From NCBI RefSeq assembly GCF_023242945.1, contig NZ_JALKFT010000005.1, forward strand, positions 62,001 to 126,000: a stretch of 64,000 bases of DNA. The letters are read 5' to 3'. The translations under genes were made by a program, and so were the position numbers. Under the pieces are notes generated by a model. That model was given only the letters and a program-made list of their open reading frames with translations, had not been told where the DNA came from and searched no databases. Below, in pieces: positions 43,953-53,388 of the stretch. Origin of the DNA: Frankia umida (lineage in GTDB: Bacteria > Actinomycetota > Actinomycetes > Frankiales > Frankiaceae). Every line of letters begins with the position of its first letter. The stretch's first letter is position 1.

Positions 43953-44367
43953 GGCGTCCACCACCTGCCGTCTGGTCGTCTGGGTCTGTCCGACGCCCTT
44001 GTGTGCATGGCCTGTGTGAGGCCGGATCGGACGTGTTCGTCTACGCTGACGCTGACAGGTTCTCCGGGCATTAATCAATCGTTACCGAGCTGTTAATTGC
44101 CGCTCACCGTCGCCGTCAATCGCGGCGCGAGGCACGGACGGCCAGCGATCGTCGACATTTCGGGAATGTGTGGCCACATTCCGTGTCGACCCCCTCGCCG
44201 ATCGACTGTCCGTTGGCGTGTCACCACTGCTCCTCTCCTGCTCGCCTCGTCCACCCGATGGTCCGGTCCGTGTTCTGTGCGGACCACCGTGCACTCCGGC
44301 TGAACTCGACCTATACCCGCTCCCGCCGCTGGTGAAGCGGGACGCGGCCAGCCGGGTCCTCCCCTGG
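43953..44367. other. 415-bp gap before PEP carboxylase terminus
   Basis: It holds the promoter of the 60-aa gene on the minus strand (an AT-rich stretch at 44065-44100 is the likely place) and the 3' flank of ppc. I see no further gene; the open frames here lack coding character. Confidence 0.35.
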
Positions 44368-47238
44368 TCAGCCGGTGTTGCGCAGGCCGGCGGCGATGCC
44401 GTTGATGGTGAGCAGCAGGGCGCGGCGCAGGTGGGGGTCGGCGTCGGGGCCGGCGGCCCGGGAACGGGCCAGCAGGGAGATCTGCAGGGCGTGCAAGGGG
44501 GCGAGGTAGGCGTCGCGGACCTCGAGGGTGTGGCGCAGTGTGGGGGCGTTCTCGAGCAGTTCCCGCTGGCCGGTGACCGCGAGCACCTCGCGCACGGTGC
44601 GGGCGTGCTCGGCGCGGATCGTCTCGAAGATCGCCGAGCCGGCCGCGCTGGTCGAACCAGCCGCGCCGGGGGCGCCGGTGGGGGCGAGGTCGCCGGTCAG
44701 GGTGGTGACGTAGCGCTCGGCGATGGCGAGGTCCGACTTGGCGAGGGTCATCTGGACGTTGCCGAGGAACGTCCGGAAGAAGTGCCAGGAGTGGTACATG
44801 TCGGCGAGGGTGTCGCCGGCTCCGGCGGCGCGGGCGGCGGCCAGGCCGGTGCCGACACCGAACCAGCCGGGCAGGATGATCCGGGACTGGGTCCAGCCGA
44901 ACACCCACGGGATCGCGCGCAGGTCGGCGAGGCCGCCGGAGCCGCCGGGACGGCGCGACGGGCGGGAGCCGATGTTGAGGTTGCCGAGCTCCTCCACCGG
45001 GGTGGCGGCGAGGAAGAACGGCACGAGTGCCGGGTTCGCGACGAACGCCTGGTAGGCCTCGCGGGCCGAGTCGGCCACGGCCTGCATGGTGGCGTCCCAG
45101 CCGGCGAGCACGGCGGGGCTCAGTCGGGCGGAGCGGTGCAGGATCGAGGCCTCGACCACCGCGGACAGGGCGATCTCGAGGTTGTGCCGGGCGAGCTGCG
45201 GCAGGGTGTACTTGTCCGAGATCACCTCGCCCTGCTCGGTCACCTTGATCGAGCCGTCCAGGGTGCCGAACGGCTGGGCCATGATCGCCTCGCCGCTGGG
45301 GCCGCCGCCGCGTCCGACCGAGCCGCCGCGGCCGTGGAACAGGCGCAGCACCACGCCGTGGCGGCGGGCGATGTCACGCAGGTCCCGCTGGGCCTTGTGG
45401 ATCTCCCACTGGGACGCGGTGATACCGGCGTCCTTGGACGAGTCCGAGTAGCCGAGCATGACCTCCTGCACGTCACCGCGGGCACCGACCAGCGCCCGGT
45501 AGGACGGGTCGGTGAGCATCCCGTCCAGCAGGGCACCGGCGGAGCGCAGCTCGGCGACCGTCTCGAACAGGGGGACGAAACCGATCCGGGCCCACGCCGG
45601 CCGCCCGGCGAACCCGACCCCGACCAGGCCCGCCTCCCGGGCGAGCACCGCCACGGCGAGGATGTCGTCGACGTCGCGGGTCATCGACACGATGTAGCTC
45701 TCGATGACGTCCGCGCCGAACCGGTCGAGGGCGACCCGGATCGTGCGCATCAGGTCCAGCGCGCCGAGGGCACCGTCGGGTAGCGGCGGCGGCGCGCTGC
45801 CCAGCAGCGGGCGGCGCCGGGTCAGTTCGGCGGACAGCAGGGCGCGTCGGGCCGGTCGGTCGAGTTCGGCGTAGGGCACGTCCAGTTCGCCGAGCAGGTC
45901 GTAGAGGGCGCCGAGCGCACCATGGTGTTTGTCGGCGTGTTCGCGGATGTCCAGGGTCGCCAGCGCCAGACCCATCGCGTTGGCGGTGCGGATCATCCGT
46001 TGCAGCGGGCCGTCGGCGACCAGGCTGCCATCCCCGGCGGCGAGCGACACGCGCATCACCGCCAGATCGTCGAGCACGTCGGGCAGACCCGCGTAGTCGC
46101 GGCCGGCCACATGGGGGCGGCCGGCGGCCAGACGGTCACGGGTGGCGGCGAGACGGGCCAGGATGTAGCTGCACTTGAGCCGGTACGGCTCCTCGGCGTT
46201 GAGCCGGACGTAGCGCTCGTACACCTCGGGCAGCGCCACCCGGTCGGCGGCCAGCGACGCCACCAACCCCTCGCTCACCGTCACCACCCGGGTGGACGCG
46301 GTCAGCTCCTTGACCAGCCGTTCGACGGCCGAGGTCAGCAGCCGGATACCGAACTCGTGCTGCAGGGTCAGAACCTCGAGGGTGACCGCCGGCGTGACGT
46401 TCGGATTTCCGTCCCGGTCACCGCCGGCCCACGAGCCGAACCGCAGCGGACGGGCCCCCGCCGGCAGCGGGATCCCCACCCGGGCGAAGGCGAGGTCCAG
46501 CTCCTCGAGCAGGTCGGGCAGCACCTCGGTGGCGATCAGTTCCAGGTAGTAGGCGGCGGAGCGGGCCTCGTCGGTGGGCTTGGGCCGCTCCACCCGCAGC
46601 TCGTCGGTCTGCCACAGGATGTCGACCATCTCGGCGAGGCGACGCCCGAGGCGTTCGGTGTCCGCCGGACGGGATGTGCCGACATCCGGGCTGTCGGCGT
46701 CGAGCAGGTCGGCGATGCGGCGCAGCGTGTCGAGCACCGAGCGACGGCTGGCCTCGGTCGGATGCGCGGTGAACACCGGCCGAAGCTCGAGGCGTCCGGC
46801 GATGGAGCTGGCGAGCTCGCGCTCGAGGGTGCCGGCGTCAAGCGCGTCCCCCATCCGGGCGAACGTCTCCGCCAGCGGGCCCTGGGCCCGGTCGGAGAGC
46901 TCCCGGGAGCGGTACAGCTGCTCGGTGATGTTGGCGAGCTGGAAGTAGGCGGTGAACGCGCGGGCGAGCACGATCGCGGTCGGGTCGTCGACGCCGGCCA
47001 GCAGCCGGGCGAGTTCGGCGCCGTTGTCGGGCCGGCGGGCCAGGGCTCGCACCTGCTCGACGAGGGCCAGGGTGTCCGCACCCTCGTGGCGGGTGAGCGC
47101 CTGCCCGAGCAGATCGCCCAGCCTGCGTACACCGGCGCGCATCGCCGCGTGCCGGGTGCCGCTGGACACCCCACCGGCGAAGGCGCCCGGATCCGGGTCG
47201 CGTGCGTCCAGGGCCGTCGTGGTCCGATCGGTCGTCAC
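44368..47238 (-). CDS. ppc: Phosphoenolpyruvate carboxylase
   Basis: 956 aa from GTG 47238 with GGAGG 5 nt upstream. It fixes bicarbonate on PEP to give oxaloacetate for the TCA cycle and aspartate family. The catalytic His is in VFTAHPTEASRRS (about residue 155); FGSWAGGDRDGNPNVT, GYSDSSKDAGI, FHGRGGSVGRGGGPS and the C-terminal NTG are all conserved. Usual length for the family. Monocistronic, with a 194-bp upstream space to the M56 gene. Confidence 0.97.
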   Translation of the reverse strand: MTTDRTTTALDARDPDPGAFAGGVSSGTRHAAMRAGVRRLGDLLGQALTRHEGADTLALVEQVRALARRPDNGAELARLLAGVDDPTAIVLARAFTAYFQLANITEQLYRSRELSDRAQGPLAETFARMGDALDAGTLERELASSIAGRLELRPVFTAHPTEASRRSVLDTLRRIADLLDADSPDVGTSRPADTERLGRRLAEMVDILWQTDELRVERPKPTDEARSAAYYLELIATEVLPDLLEELDLAFARVGIPLPAGARPLRFGSWAGGDRDGNPNVTPAVTLEVLTLQHEFGIRLLTSAVERLVKELTASTRVVTVSEGLVASLAADRVALPEVYERYVRLNAEEPYRLKCSYILARLAATRDRLAAGRPHVAGRDYAGLPDVLDDLAVMRVSLAAGDGSLVADGPLQRMIRTANAMGLALATLDIREHADKHHGALGALYDLLGELDVPYAELDRPARRALLSAELTRRRPLLGSAPPPLPDGALGALDLMRTIRVALDRFGADVIESYIVSMTRDVDDILAVAVLAREAGLVGVGFAGRPAWARIGFVPLFETVAELRSAGALLDGMLTDPSYRALVGARGDVQEVMLGYSDSSKDAGITASQWEIHKAQRDLRDIARRHGVVLRLFHGRGGSVGRGGGPSGEAIMAQPFGTLDGSIKVTEQGEVISDKYTLPQLARHNLEIALSAVVEASILHRSARLSPAVLAGWDATMQAVADSAREAYQAFVANPALVPFFLAATPVEELGNLNIGSRPSRRPGGSGGLADLRAIPWVFGWTQSRIILPGWFGVGTGLAAARAAGAGDTLADMYHSWHFFRTFLGNVQMTLAKSDLAIAERYVTTLTGDLAPTGAPGAAGSTSAAGSAIFETIRAEHARTVREVLAVTGQRELLENAPTLRHTLEVRDAYLAPLHALQISLLARSRAAGPDADPHLRRALLLTINGIAAGLRNTG

Positions 47239-47432
47239 AACCGCCTCCGGCGATGTTGTTCGCGGTCGTTCTCGGGCGGGGTCAGGCTCGGTGGGGCCAA
47301 GTCTGCCGAGTCGATGGCGCTCTTGCCTACGTCCGGCGATGTGGTCTAGCCGATGCTGGCGGACGGTTTCGCGCCGTCCGTCCCGGCCGTCGGTCGGGCG
47401 TTCGGCTGGTCGGGCGTTCGGGTGTGGCCGGT

Positions 47433-48776
47433 TCAGCCGATCAGGATGATCAGCGGTGGGGTGGCGAGCACCGCCGCGGCGCCGAGGTAGGCGACCAGGG
47501 CCTGCCACCAGTGCACCGCCGGCGGGTCGAGCAACCGGGCGATGCGGGAGATCACCGGATTGGTGATCCCACGCGACGGGCCGACGCCGACCGGACCCTC
47601 GTGGCCGCCCTCGCGGCCGTGACCGTGCGTGGCCGCGGTGCCGCCGGCACCGGCCGTGCGGATGCCAGCGGCATCGGCGAGAGTGCCGTTCGCACCGAGG
47701 GCGCCGTTCGCACCGAGGATGCTCAGGGCACCGGCGGGCACGGGTGCCCTGGTCACCCCGATCCGGGCGAGCGCCCGAGCCAGTGCGGGGCGGCTGGTCT
47801 GCCGTCCGGCGGCATCGTCGGCGAGCATCTCCACCAGCAGCGACACCGCCGCGGTGGCCTCCCGGGCCGGGCCCAGGAACGGAAAGGTGCGCTCCCAGGC
47901 GACGAACGGCTGGATGACCAGGTCGTGACGGCCGGCGACATGGGCGGCCTCGTGGGCGAGCACCGCGTCGAGTTCGTCGGCGGCCAGGGTGTTGAGCAGG
48001 CCGCGGGAGACCACCACCCGGGCGTGCCGTACCCCGGGCACGCAGTAGGCGACCGCGATCGGATGGTCGAGAATCCGCAGCCGGATGCCGGCCCGGTCGC
48101 GGTGCTCGCACAGACAACAGGACGTGACCGCCCGGATCGTCACGCTTTCATCCGGTATGGGCCCGTTGTTCTCGCCGTCGTCAGCGCCGCCGGTCGTCGG
48201 ATGACCGCTGGTGGCGGGCGACGGGTACGTCAGGCCGCTGACCGGTTGCTCCGGGGGGAGCCGGTCGCCCGGGACGAGATGGTCGTGATGCCCGGTCGGG
48301 GAGAACGGCTCGGTGGTGGGAAGGCCGCCGGCGGGGGAGAACAGGTGGCCGGTTGGATCATGGGTGTCGTGGCGGCGATGGCGGCGGCCGGCGAGGTCGA
48401 CGAGATGCCGATGCCGGTGCCGTTCACGCAACGTGGCGGCGGTGGAGGCGCCGAGAACACCGAACAGTCGACCGGCGAGCGCGGTGGCGAGCGCCAGGCC
48501 GACCAGGTTGATCCAGCGCAGCCCGGCGAGCGGCTCGCCCGCGGCCACGTTGGTCAGATGGTCGATGATCGCCGAAGGAGTGCTGGCGGCCAGTGGGGAG
48601 ACGGTGAACGCCACCGCGGCCAGCAGCGCTGATACTCCCCCGGCCAGACCGATCGCCTGCCAGAGCAGGATCGCGGCCCGCGGGTAGCGATGCGGCCATC
48701 GCGCGGCAGCGAGCAGGCGTGGCACCGGCCAGGCCAGCACGCCCGCGAACAGGGCGAGGAGTGCCGCGGTCGTCAT
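47433..48776 (-). CDS. M56 (BlaR1-like) membrane metallopeptidase
   Basis: 447 aa from ATG 48776. Four or so membrane helices surround a zinc peptidase motif HEAAH in LDAVLAHEAAHVAGRHD, with the His/Gly-rich loops (GHEGPVGVG, HRHRHLVDLAGRRHRRHDTHD) exposed. It lacks the penicillin-binding sensor domain of true BlaR1. It follows the BlaI-type repressor by 43 bp, and M56 enzymes of this kind cleave such repressors to switch on target genes. Signal unknown. Confidence 0.85.
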   Translation of the reverse strand: MTTAALLALFAGVLAWPVPRLLAAARWPHRYPRAAILLWQAIGLAGGVSALLAAVAFTVSPLAASTPSAIIDHLTNVAAGEPLAGLRWINLVGLALATALAGRLFGVLGASTAATLRERHRHRHLVDLAGRRHRRHDTHDPTGHLFSPAGGLPTTEPFSPTGHHDHLVPGDRLPPEQPVSGLTYPSPATSGHPTTGGADDGENNGPIPDESVTIRAVTSCCLCEHRDRAGIRLRILDHPIAVAYCVPGVRHARVVVSRGLLNTLAADELDAVLAHEAAHVAGRHDLVIQPFVAWERTFPFLGPAREATAAVSLLVEMLADDAAGRQTSRPALARALARIGVTRAPVPAGALSILGANGALGANGTLADAAGIRTAGAGGTAATHGHGREGGHEGPVGVGPSRGITNPVISRIARLLDPPAVHWWQALVAYLGAAAVLATPPLIILIG

Positions 48777-48819
48777 GTCCTGGGCCACGCTACCCCCGCA
48801 CTGGCCGAAGCTGAACTGT

Positions 48820-49338
48820 TTACTCCGGGTCGGTGGAGGCCATGCCGAGACCATCCGCATCGCCCGTTGCGGACCCGAACGGGCCTGCATCGGCATCGGA
48901 CCCGGTCGCGGGGGCTGAGGCGGCCGCACCCGCGGCGGGTGGTGCCGCGGCGCCCATCCCGATGGGCTCCGCCAGCGGCGGGAGCACGCTCAGGGGGTCC
49001 AGCGCCCGGCGCAGGATCTCCGCCTCCTCGGCGGAGACGGAGCCGACGAAGCGGACCAGGGCCGAGCCGCGGTCGTCCGCCGTGCCGAGGGCCTCCATCA
49101 TCGCCTCGGCGACGACGGCCTCACGGCTGTCGGTGGCCGCGTAGCGATGGGCCCGCGCGGCCCGCTGCCGGCGCACGAAGCCCTTGCGTTCCAGTCGTTC
49201 GAGCACGGTCAGGACGGTGGTGTACGCGAGATCGCGCTCATGGTCGAGGCGGGCGGCGACCTCGCGAGCTGTCAACCACCCGTCGCTGGACCACAACACG
49301 TCCATGACCGACCGTTCGAGGTCACCCAGGCGCGCCAT
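48820..49338 (-). CDS. BlaI/MecI-family repressor
   Basis: 172 aa. The winged helix (LGDLERSVMDVLWSSDGWLTAREVAARL, LAYTTVLTVLERLERKGFVRR) is canonical; AHRYAATDSREAVVAEAM follows. The C-terminal 45 residues are an Ala/Gly/Asp-rich extension not found in BlaI. Co-transcribed with the M56 peptidase, and a dyad lies just upstream of its start. Confidence 0.9.
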   Translation of the reverse strand: MARLGDLERSVMDVLWSSDGWLTAREVAARLDHERDLAYTTVLTVLERLERKGFVRRQRAARAHRYAATDSREAVVAEAMMEALGTADDRGSALVRFVGSVSAEEAEILRRALDPLSVLPPLAEPIGMGAAAPPAAGAAASAPATGSDADAGPFGSATGDADGLGMASTDPE

Positions 49339-49347
49339 GCCTCAATC

Positions 49348-49360
49348 CTACGTCGCGTAG
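49348..49360. promoter_or_regulatory. CTACG-N3-CGTAG dyad, candidate BlaI operator
   Basis: CTACGTCGCGTAG sits 10 bp before the blaI-like ATG on the minus strand. It keeps the TAC...GTA arms of BlaI/MecI operators. The position implies autoregulation. Confidence 0.55.
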
Positions 49361-50156
49361 AAGTTGACCGTGGTCGAACCCCGAGGTTTGTCGACGCAGC
49401 CTGCGTCACACCCGTGCTGACCTCGGTGTTGGGCGGACGGTAAGGCGCGCCGGCGGGACGGGGGCGCCCGCCGAGGGGTCCGCCGGCGCCGGCCCGGTCG
49501 TCGGGTCCGACGGGCCCACAGGTCTGGCCGCGCCGGCCCGGTGGTCCTGCCCGCGGCCGGTCGGACGGCCAGGGAAGCGCCGTCCACCGCCGTCGATGGT
49601 CACCTTCCGGCGATCCGAACCGGACTCCTGGCCTGGCCCGGCCGGGCTATTCGGTCGCGATGGTGGCACCCCGGGCGAGCCGACCGGACCGATTCGCCGC
49701 CGACCTTTCGGTGGCCCGCCGACGTCCGTCGGTCGTTTCCGCTGTGTGCCGCCGCGGGCTGGCTGTCATTCTTTACGTGGAATTAAGGCAACCCGCAGGA
49801 CATTTGACCCACGGGTCGGAACACATTGGTCCTGGCCGGCCCGGAGTGACGCCTGCGACCTGTGGTCGGCATGCTCTTTGGTGCCGCCCGAACGGTGCAA
49901 AAAACGCCGACGGCGGCCGGCTTGGCAGAATCACACCCGTCCTGACGGGGAAAAGACGGCCTGGACACGTATGCCTGGTGGGGGGACGAACGAAGCACCG
50001 CCCCGCCGGTCGGTGCCGACCCTGTTGTGGACCTCACGCAGGAACGCCGGGCCGACCGGACCGCCCGCTACGTACCTTGGGACCTTCTACGCTGGGTAGA
50101 AGGTCGACTGATTCCCGGTCGATTTCTTCCCGCGGTCCTTCGAAGGAGCCGTGCGC
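49361..50156. promoter_or_regulatory. 800-bp region upstream of cydA, with inverted repeat
   Basis: No gene is supportable here; the long open frames on both strands lack conserved features. ACCTTCTAC (50082-50090) and GTAGAAGGT (50096-50104) form a perfect 9-bp inverted repeat with a 5-nt loop, 53 bp before the cydA start. It could be a repressor site or leader hairpin controlling the oxidase; it does not match the Rex consensus. The stretch 49770-49800 is AT-rich. Confidence 0.45.
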
Positions 50157-52238
50157 ATGGTTCTCGCCGCCGACGCCATCGACCTCGCTCGTGCCCAGAC
50201 GGCGTTCTCCCTCGCGTTCCACATCTGCTTCGCCGTATTCGGTGTCGGCCTGCCCTGGATGCTCGTCTACACCGAGTGGCGCTGGCTGCGTACCGGTGAT
50301 CCGGTGTGGCTGGCGCTGACGAAGAAGTGGTCGCGTGCCTTCGCCGTGCTCTTCGCGGTGGGCGCCGTCTCGGGAACAGTGCTGTCGTTCGAGTTCGGGC
50401 TGCTCTGGCCCGCTTTTATGTCCAAGTACGGTGGCGCCCTCGGGCTGTCGTTCACCATGGAGGGTTTTGCGTTCTTCACCGAGGCGATCTTCGTCGGGAT
50501 GTACCTGTACGGCTGGAAACGCCTCTCGGCCCGCGCGCACTGGCTGACTCTCTGGCCGATCGCGATCTCCGGCACGCTGTCGACGCTGTTCATCATCACG
50601 GTCAACGCCTGGATGAACGTGCCGCGCGGCATCACCGAACGGGACGGCCGGGTCATCGCCGAGGAACCGCTCGCCCCGTTCACCAGCCCGTCGTTCGGAC
50701 CGCAGCTCGTGCACATGCTGCTGGCCGCGTTCATGTGTGCCGGTGGAATGGTGGCGGCGATCTACGCGGTCGGCATGCTGCGCGGACGTCGGGACACCTA
50801 CCACCGGCGTGGCCTCGCCATCGGACTGACCGCGGTGCTCGTCGCCGCCCCGTTGCAGCTCATCGCCGGTGACTGGGCCGGCCGCAGCGCCGGCGAACAC
50901 CAGCCGCTCAAGCTCGCCGCGATGGAAGGGCTTTACCACACCGGTTCGAACGCCCCGTTCACACTCGGCGGGATCTACGACGACAAGACCGGTGAGGTCC
51001 GCGGCGGCCTGGAGATCCCCGGCATGCTGTCGTTGCTCGAGGGCTTCTCCACGAACCATGTGATGACGGGGCTCGATTCCGCCCCGCCGGAGGAACGCCC
51101 CGACGGCACGCTCGTACACGGCGCGTTCACGGTGATGATCGTGCTTGGTTCGGCCCTGATCGCGTTGTCGGGGGCGACCGGGTTCGCCGTCCTGCGGCGG
51201 CGGCGGCGCGGGCAGCACCCGCTGCTCCCGACCGGGCGGCCCTGGCTGCTCGCCGCGGCCTGCACCGGCCCGGCGGCGATGCTGGCCATGATCGCCGGCT
51301 GGGAGGTCACCGAGGGTGGCCGGCAGCCGTGGATCGTCGGTGGCCACATGAAGGTGGTCGACGCGGTCACCGGCAGCGACGGCGCCGCGCCGATCTTCGC
51401 CGGCACGCTCACGCTGTACCTGGGCCTGGCCGGCGCGCTGATCCTGATCCTGCGCCGGATGGCCACCGGTGGACCCAGCGGCGAGCAGCTGGTGCCCAAC
51501 CGGCCGAGTGGGCCGTCGATGCCCAGCGCCCCGCGTCCGCGTGACGGCGGCCGTGGCACCGGCCCTGGTCGGCCCGATCGGGACGGCGACGGTTCCGACG
51601 GTTCCGACGGCAAGGACGACGACAAGGGCGACGCCAAGGAGTCCGCACCCGCCGCCACACACAAGCCCACCGCCGTACGTGAACCCGTCGCCGTGCGTGA
51701 ACCCGCGGCCACGCATGAGCCCGCGGTCGCGCACGAGCCTGCCGCGACGCCCGCACGGGCCGACGCGGGCCGCTCGGCGACACCGTACGACCCGGCCGCG
51801 GAGCACGCGGGCCGCTACGCCCTCACCCCCGCCGGCGCCCCCGTTCCCGCCGGCGTCCCCCCGCGGACTCCGGCCGGCCGGGTTCCGGCAGACCGGGTTC
51901 CGGCAGAGCCGACTCCGGCAGACCGGGCTCCGGCCGCGGAGGCTGCGGCCGCGGAGGCTGCGGCCGACCAGGTGCCGGTCATCCCACATCCGCGGCATGA
52001 GGCGCGTACGAAGAGCGAGCGGGCGAACGCCGGGCGAGCGGGACTGTTCGGTCGTCCGTCCGGACGGCATGCCGTGTCGAACCGACGGTCGACGACCGTG
52101 ACCCCGTCGGCTGGCCGTCCCGGTTGCACCCTGGCGGTCAACCCGCCAGAGCCGGGACCGACGACCGCCGCCCCGTCCGAGAACCGGGTCGAGGCCACCT
52201 CGGCCGCCGGCCGTAGCGAGCACGGAGAGTCCCGATGA
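50157..52238 (+). CDS. cydA: Cytochrome bd quinol oxidase subunit I with long C-terminal tail
   Basis: 693 aa from ATG 50157 (AAGGAG 8 nt upstream; a GTG at 50151 is too close to it). It oxidises quinol and reduces O2 to water at the membrane. Heme ligand His22 is in FSLAFHICFAVFG; GLLWPAFM, and GRQPW near residue 395, are family marks; the Q-loop is short (CIO-type). After about residue 440 a 250-residue low-complexity tail follows: GDGSDGSDGKDDDKGD, repeats of the type VREPVAVREPAATHEP, and a Pro/Ala/Asp run. CydA proteins normally stop near residue 450-500. The stop overlaps cydB (ATGA). Confidence 0.95.
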   Translation: MVLAADAIDLARAQTAFSLAFHICFAVFGVGLPWMLVYTEWRWLRTGDPVWLALTKKWSRAFAVLFAVGAVSGTVLSFEFGLLWPAFMSKYGGALGLSFTMEGFAFFTEAIFVGMYLYGWKRLSARAHWLTLWPIAISGTLSTLFIITVNAWMNVPRGITERDGRVIAEEPLAPFTSPSFGPQLVHMLLAAFMCAGGMVAAIYAVGMLRGRRDTYHRRGLAIGLTAVLVAAPLQLIAGDWAGRSAGEHQPLKLAAMEGLYHTGSNAPFTLGGIYDDKTGEVRGGLEIPGMLSLLEGFSTNHVMTGLDSAPPEERPDGTLVHGAFTVMIVLGSALIALSGATGFAVLRRRRRGQHPLLPTGRPWLLAAACTGPAAMLAMIAGWEVTEGGRQPWIVGGHMKVVDAVTGSDGAAPIFAGTLTLYLGLAGALILILRRMATGGPSGEQLVPNRPSGPSMPSAPRPRDGGRGTGPGRPDRDGDGSDGSDGKDDDKGDAKESAPAATHKPTAVREPVAVREPAATHEPAVAHEPAATPARADAGRSATPYDPAAEHAGRYALTPAGAPVPAGVPPRTPAGRVPADRVPAEPTPADRAPAAEAAAAEAAADQVPVIPHPRHEARTKSERANAGRAGLFGRPSGRHAVSNRRSTTVTPSAGRPGCTLAVNPPEPGPTTAAPSENRVEATSAAGRSEHGESR

Positions 52239-53227
52239 CATCCGCCGACCTGCTTCTCGTCGTCATGGTGATCGGGCTGACCGCCTACGCGCTGCTCGGC
52301 GGCGCCGACTTCGGCGGCGGCGTGTGGGATCTGCTGGCTCGAGGGCCGGACGCCCGCTCCCAGCGCCGGTTGATCTCGGCCTCGATCGGGCCGGTGTGGG
52401 AGGCCAACCACGTGTGGTTGGTGTTCATCGTCGTCGCCCTGTTCAGCGGTTTCCCGCCGGCCTATGGCGTGGTGGGATCGTCACTGGAGATCCCGCTGGC
52501 GGCCGCGCTCGTCGGCATCGTGCTGCGCGGCGCCGCCTACGTCTACCGGGCGTACGGCGCGGGCGCGGCCGGTCCGGACCACTGGTGGGGGCACGTCTTC
52601 GCGATCTCCTCGACGATCACCCCGTTCGCCCTCGGTGTGACCGGTGCGGCGCTGGCGACGGGCAAGATGTCGACGTCCGACCCGATGGAGCCGGTGCGCA
52701 GCGTCTTCGGGCTGGGCTGCGGCCTGTTCGCCGTCGCCGCGACCGCCTTCCTCGCGGCCGTGTACCTGTGCAAGGACGCCGGGGCGTCCCCGGTCACCGC
52801 GCATCTGGTGCCGGTGTTCCGTCGCCGGGCGTTCGGTGGGGCGGTGGTCTGCGGGGTGCTCGCGCTGGCCCTGCTGCCACTGTTCGCGCATGAGGCGCCG
52901 GTCGTCGCCGGCCGGTTCGGTGACCGATCGGTGCCGCTGGTCGCGTTGTCCGCGGTCGGTGGGGTCGCGGCGCTGGTGGCGCTGGGGCGCAACCAGTTCG
53001 TCGTCGCCCGGCTCGCCGCGGGCCTGGCCGTCGGCGGGATGCTCTGGGGCTGGGCGATCGCCCAGTACCCCGACCTGATCGTCGGCCAGGTCACGGTGGA
53101 CGACGCCGCCGCGCCGTCGCCCAACATCCGCGCGATGCTCTACGCCGTCGTCGGCGGCCTGGTGATCGTCACGCCGCCGATGATCGTTCTGTACCGGCTG
53201 TTCACCCGCCCCGAGCCGGTCGAATGA
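52235..53227 (+). CDS. cydB: Cytochrome bd quinol oxidase subunit II
   Basis: 330 aa, eight or so membrane helices. TAYALLGGADFGGGVWDLLA near the start and GPVWEANHVWLVF are the CydB signatures. It pairs with CydA in the oxidase. No cydCD transporter genes follow. A strong hairpin comes directly after the stop. Confidence 0.95.
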   Translation: MTSADLLLVVMVIGLTAYALLGGADFGGGVWDLLARGPDARSQRRLISASIGPVWEANHVWLVFIVVALFSGFPPAYGVVGSSLEIPLAAALVGIVLRGAAYVYRAYGAGAAGPDHWWGHVFAISSTITPFALGVTGAALATGKMSTSDPMEPVRSVFGLGCGLFAVAATAFLAAVYLCKDAGASPVTAHLVPVFRRRAFGGAVVCGVLALALLPLFAHEAPVVAGRFGDRSVPLVALSAVGGVAALVALGRNQFVVARLAAGLAVGGMLWGWAIAQYPDLIVGQVTVDDAAAPSPNIRAMLYAVVGGLVIVTPPMIVLYRLFTRPEPVE

Positions 53228-53230
53228 CGC

Positions 53231-53264
53231 GGACGGCCCGACGCGTCGAGGCGTCGGGCCGTCC
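53231..53264 (+). terminator. Perfect 14-bp hairpin after cydB
   Basis: GGACGGCCCGACGC (53231-53244) and GCGTCGGGCCGTCC (53251-53264) are exact complements across a 6-nt loop, 3 bp after the stop. Downstream (53265-53350) the sequence degenerates into repeats of CCATCCCTCGAGCCGTC. Confidence 0.85.
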
Positions 53265-53388
53265 CTCGGACCATCCCTCGAGCCGTCCCTCGGGCCATCC
53301 CTCGCCCAGGCCGTCGAGCCATCCCTCGAGCCGTCCGTCCGGCCATCCGTTGGGCGGGCGGCTCCGCGGGGTCGGCTAGGGTCGAACG

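Noticed and set aside
47239..48117. 293-codon upstream extension of PEP carboxylase
   Set aside because: Antisense-frame reading over the M56 gene; the GTG at 47238 has a strong ribosome-binding site and gives the normal length.
49596..50319. Overlapping plus-strand ORFs upstream of cydA
   Set aside because: Arg/Pro-rich products without conserved segments, and one runs into cydA in the wrong frame.
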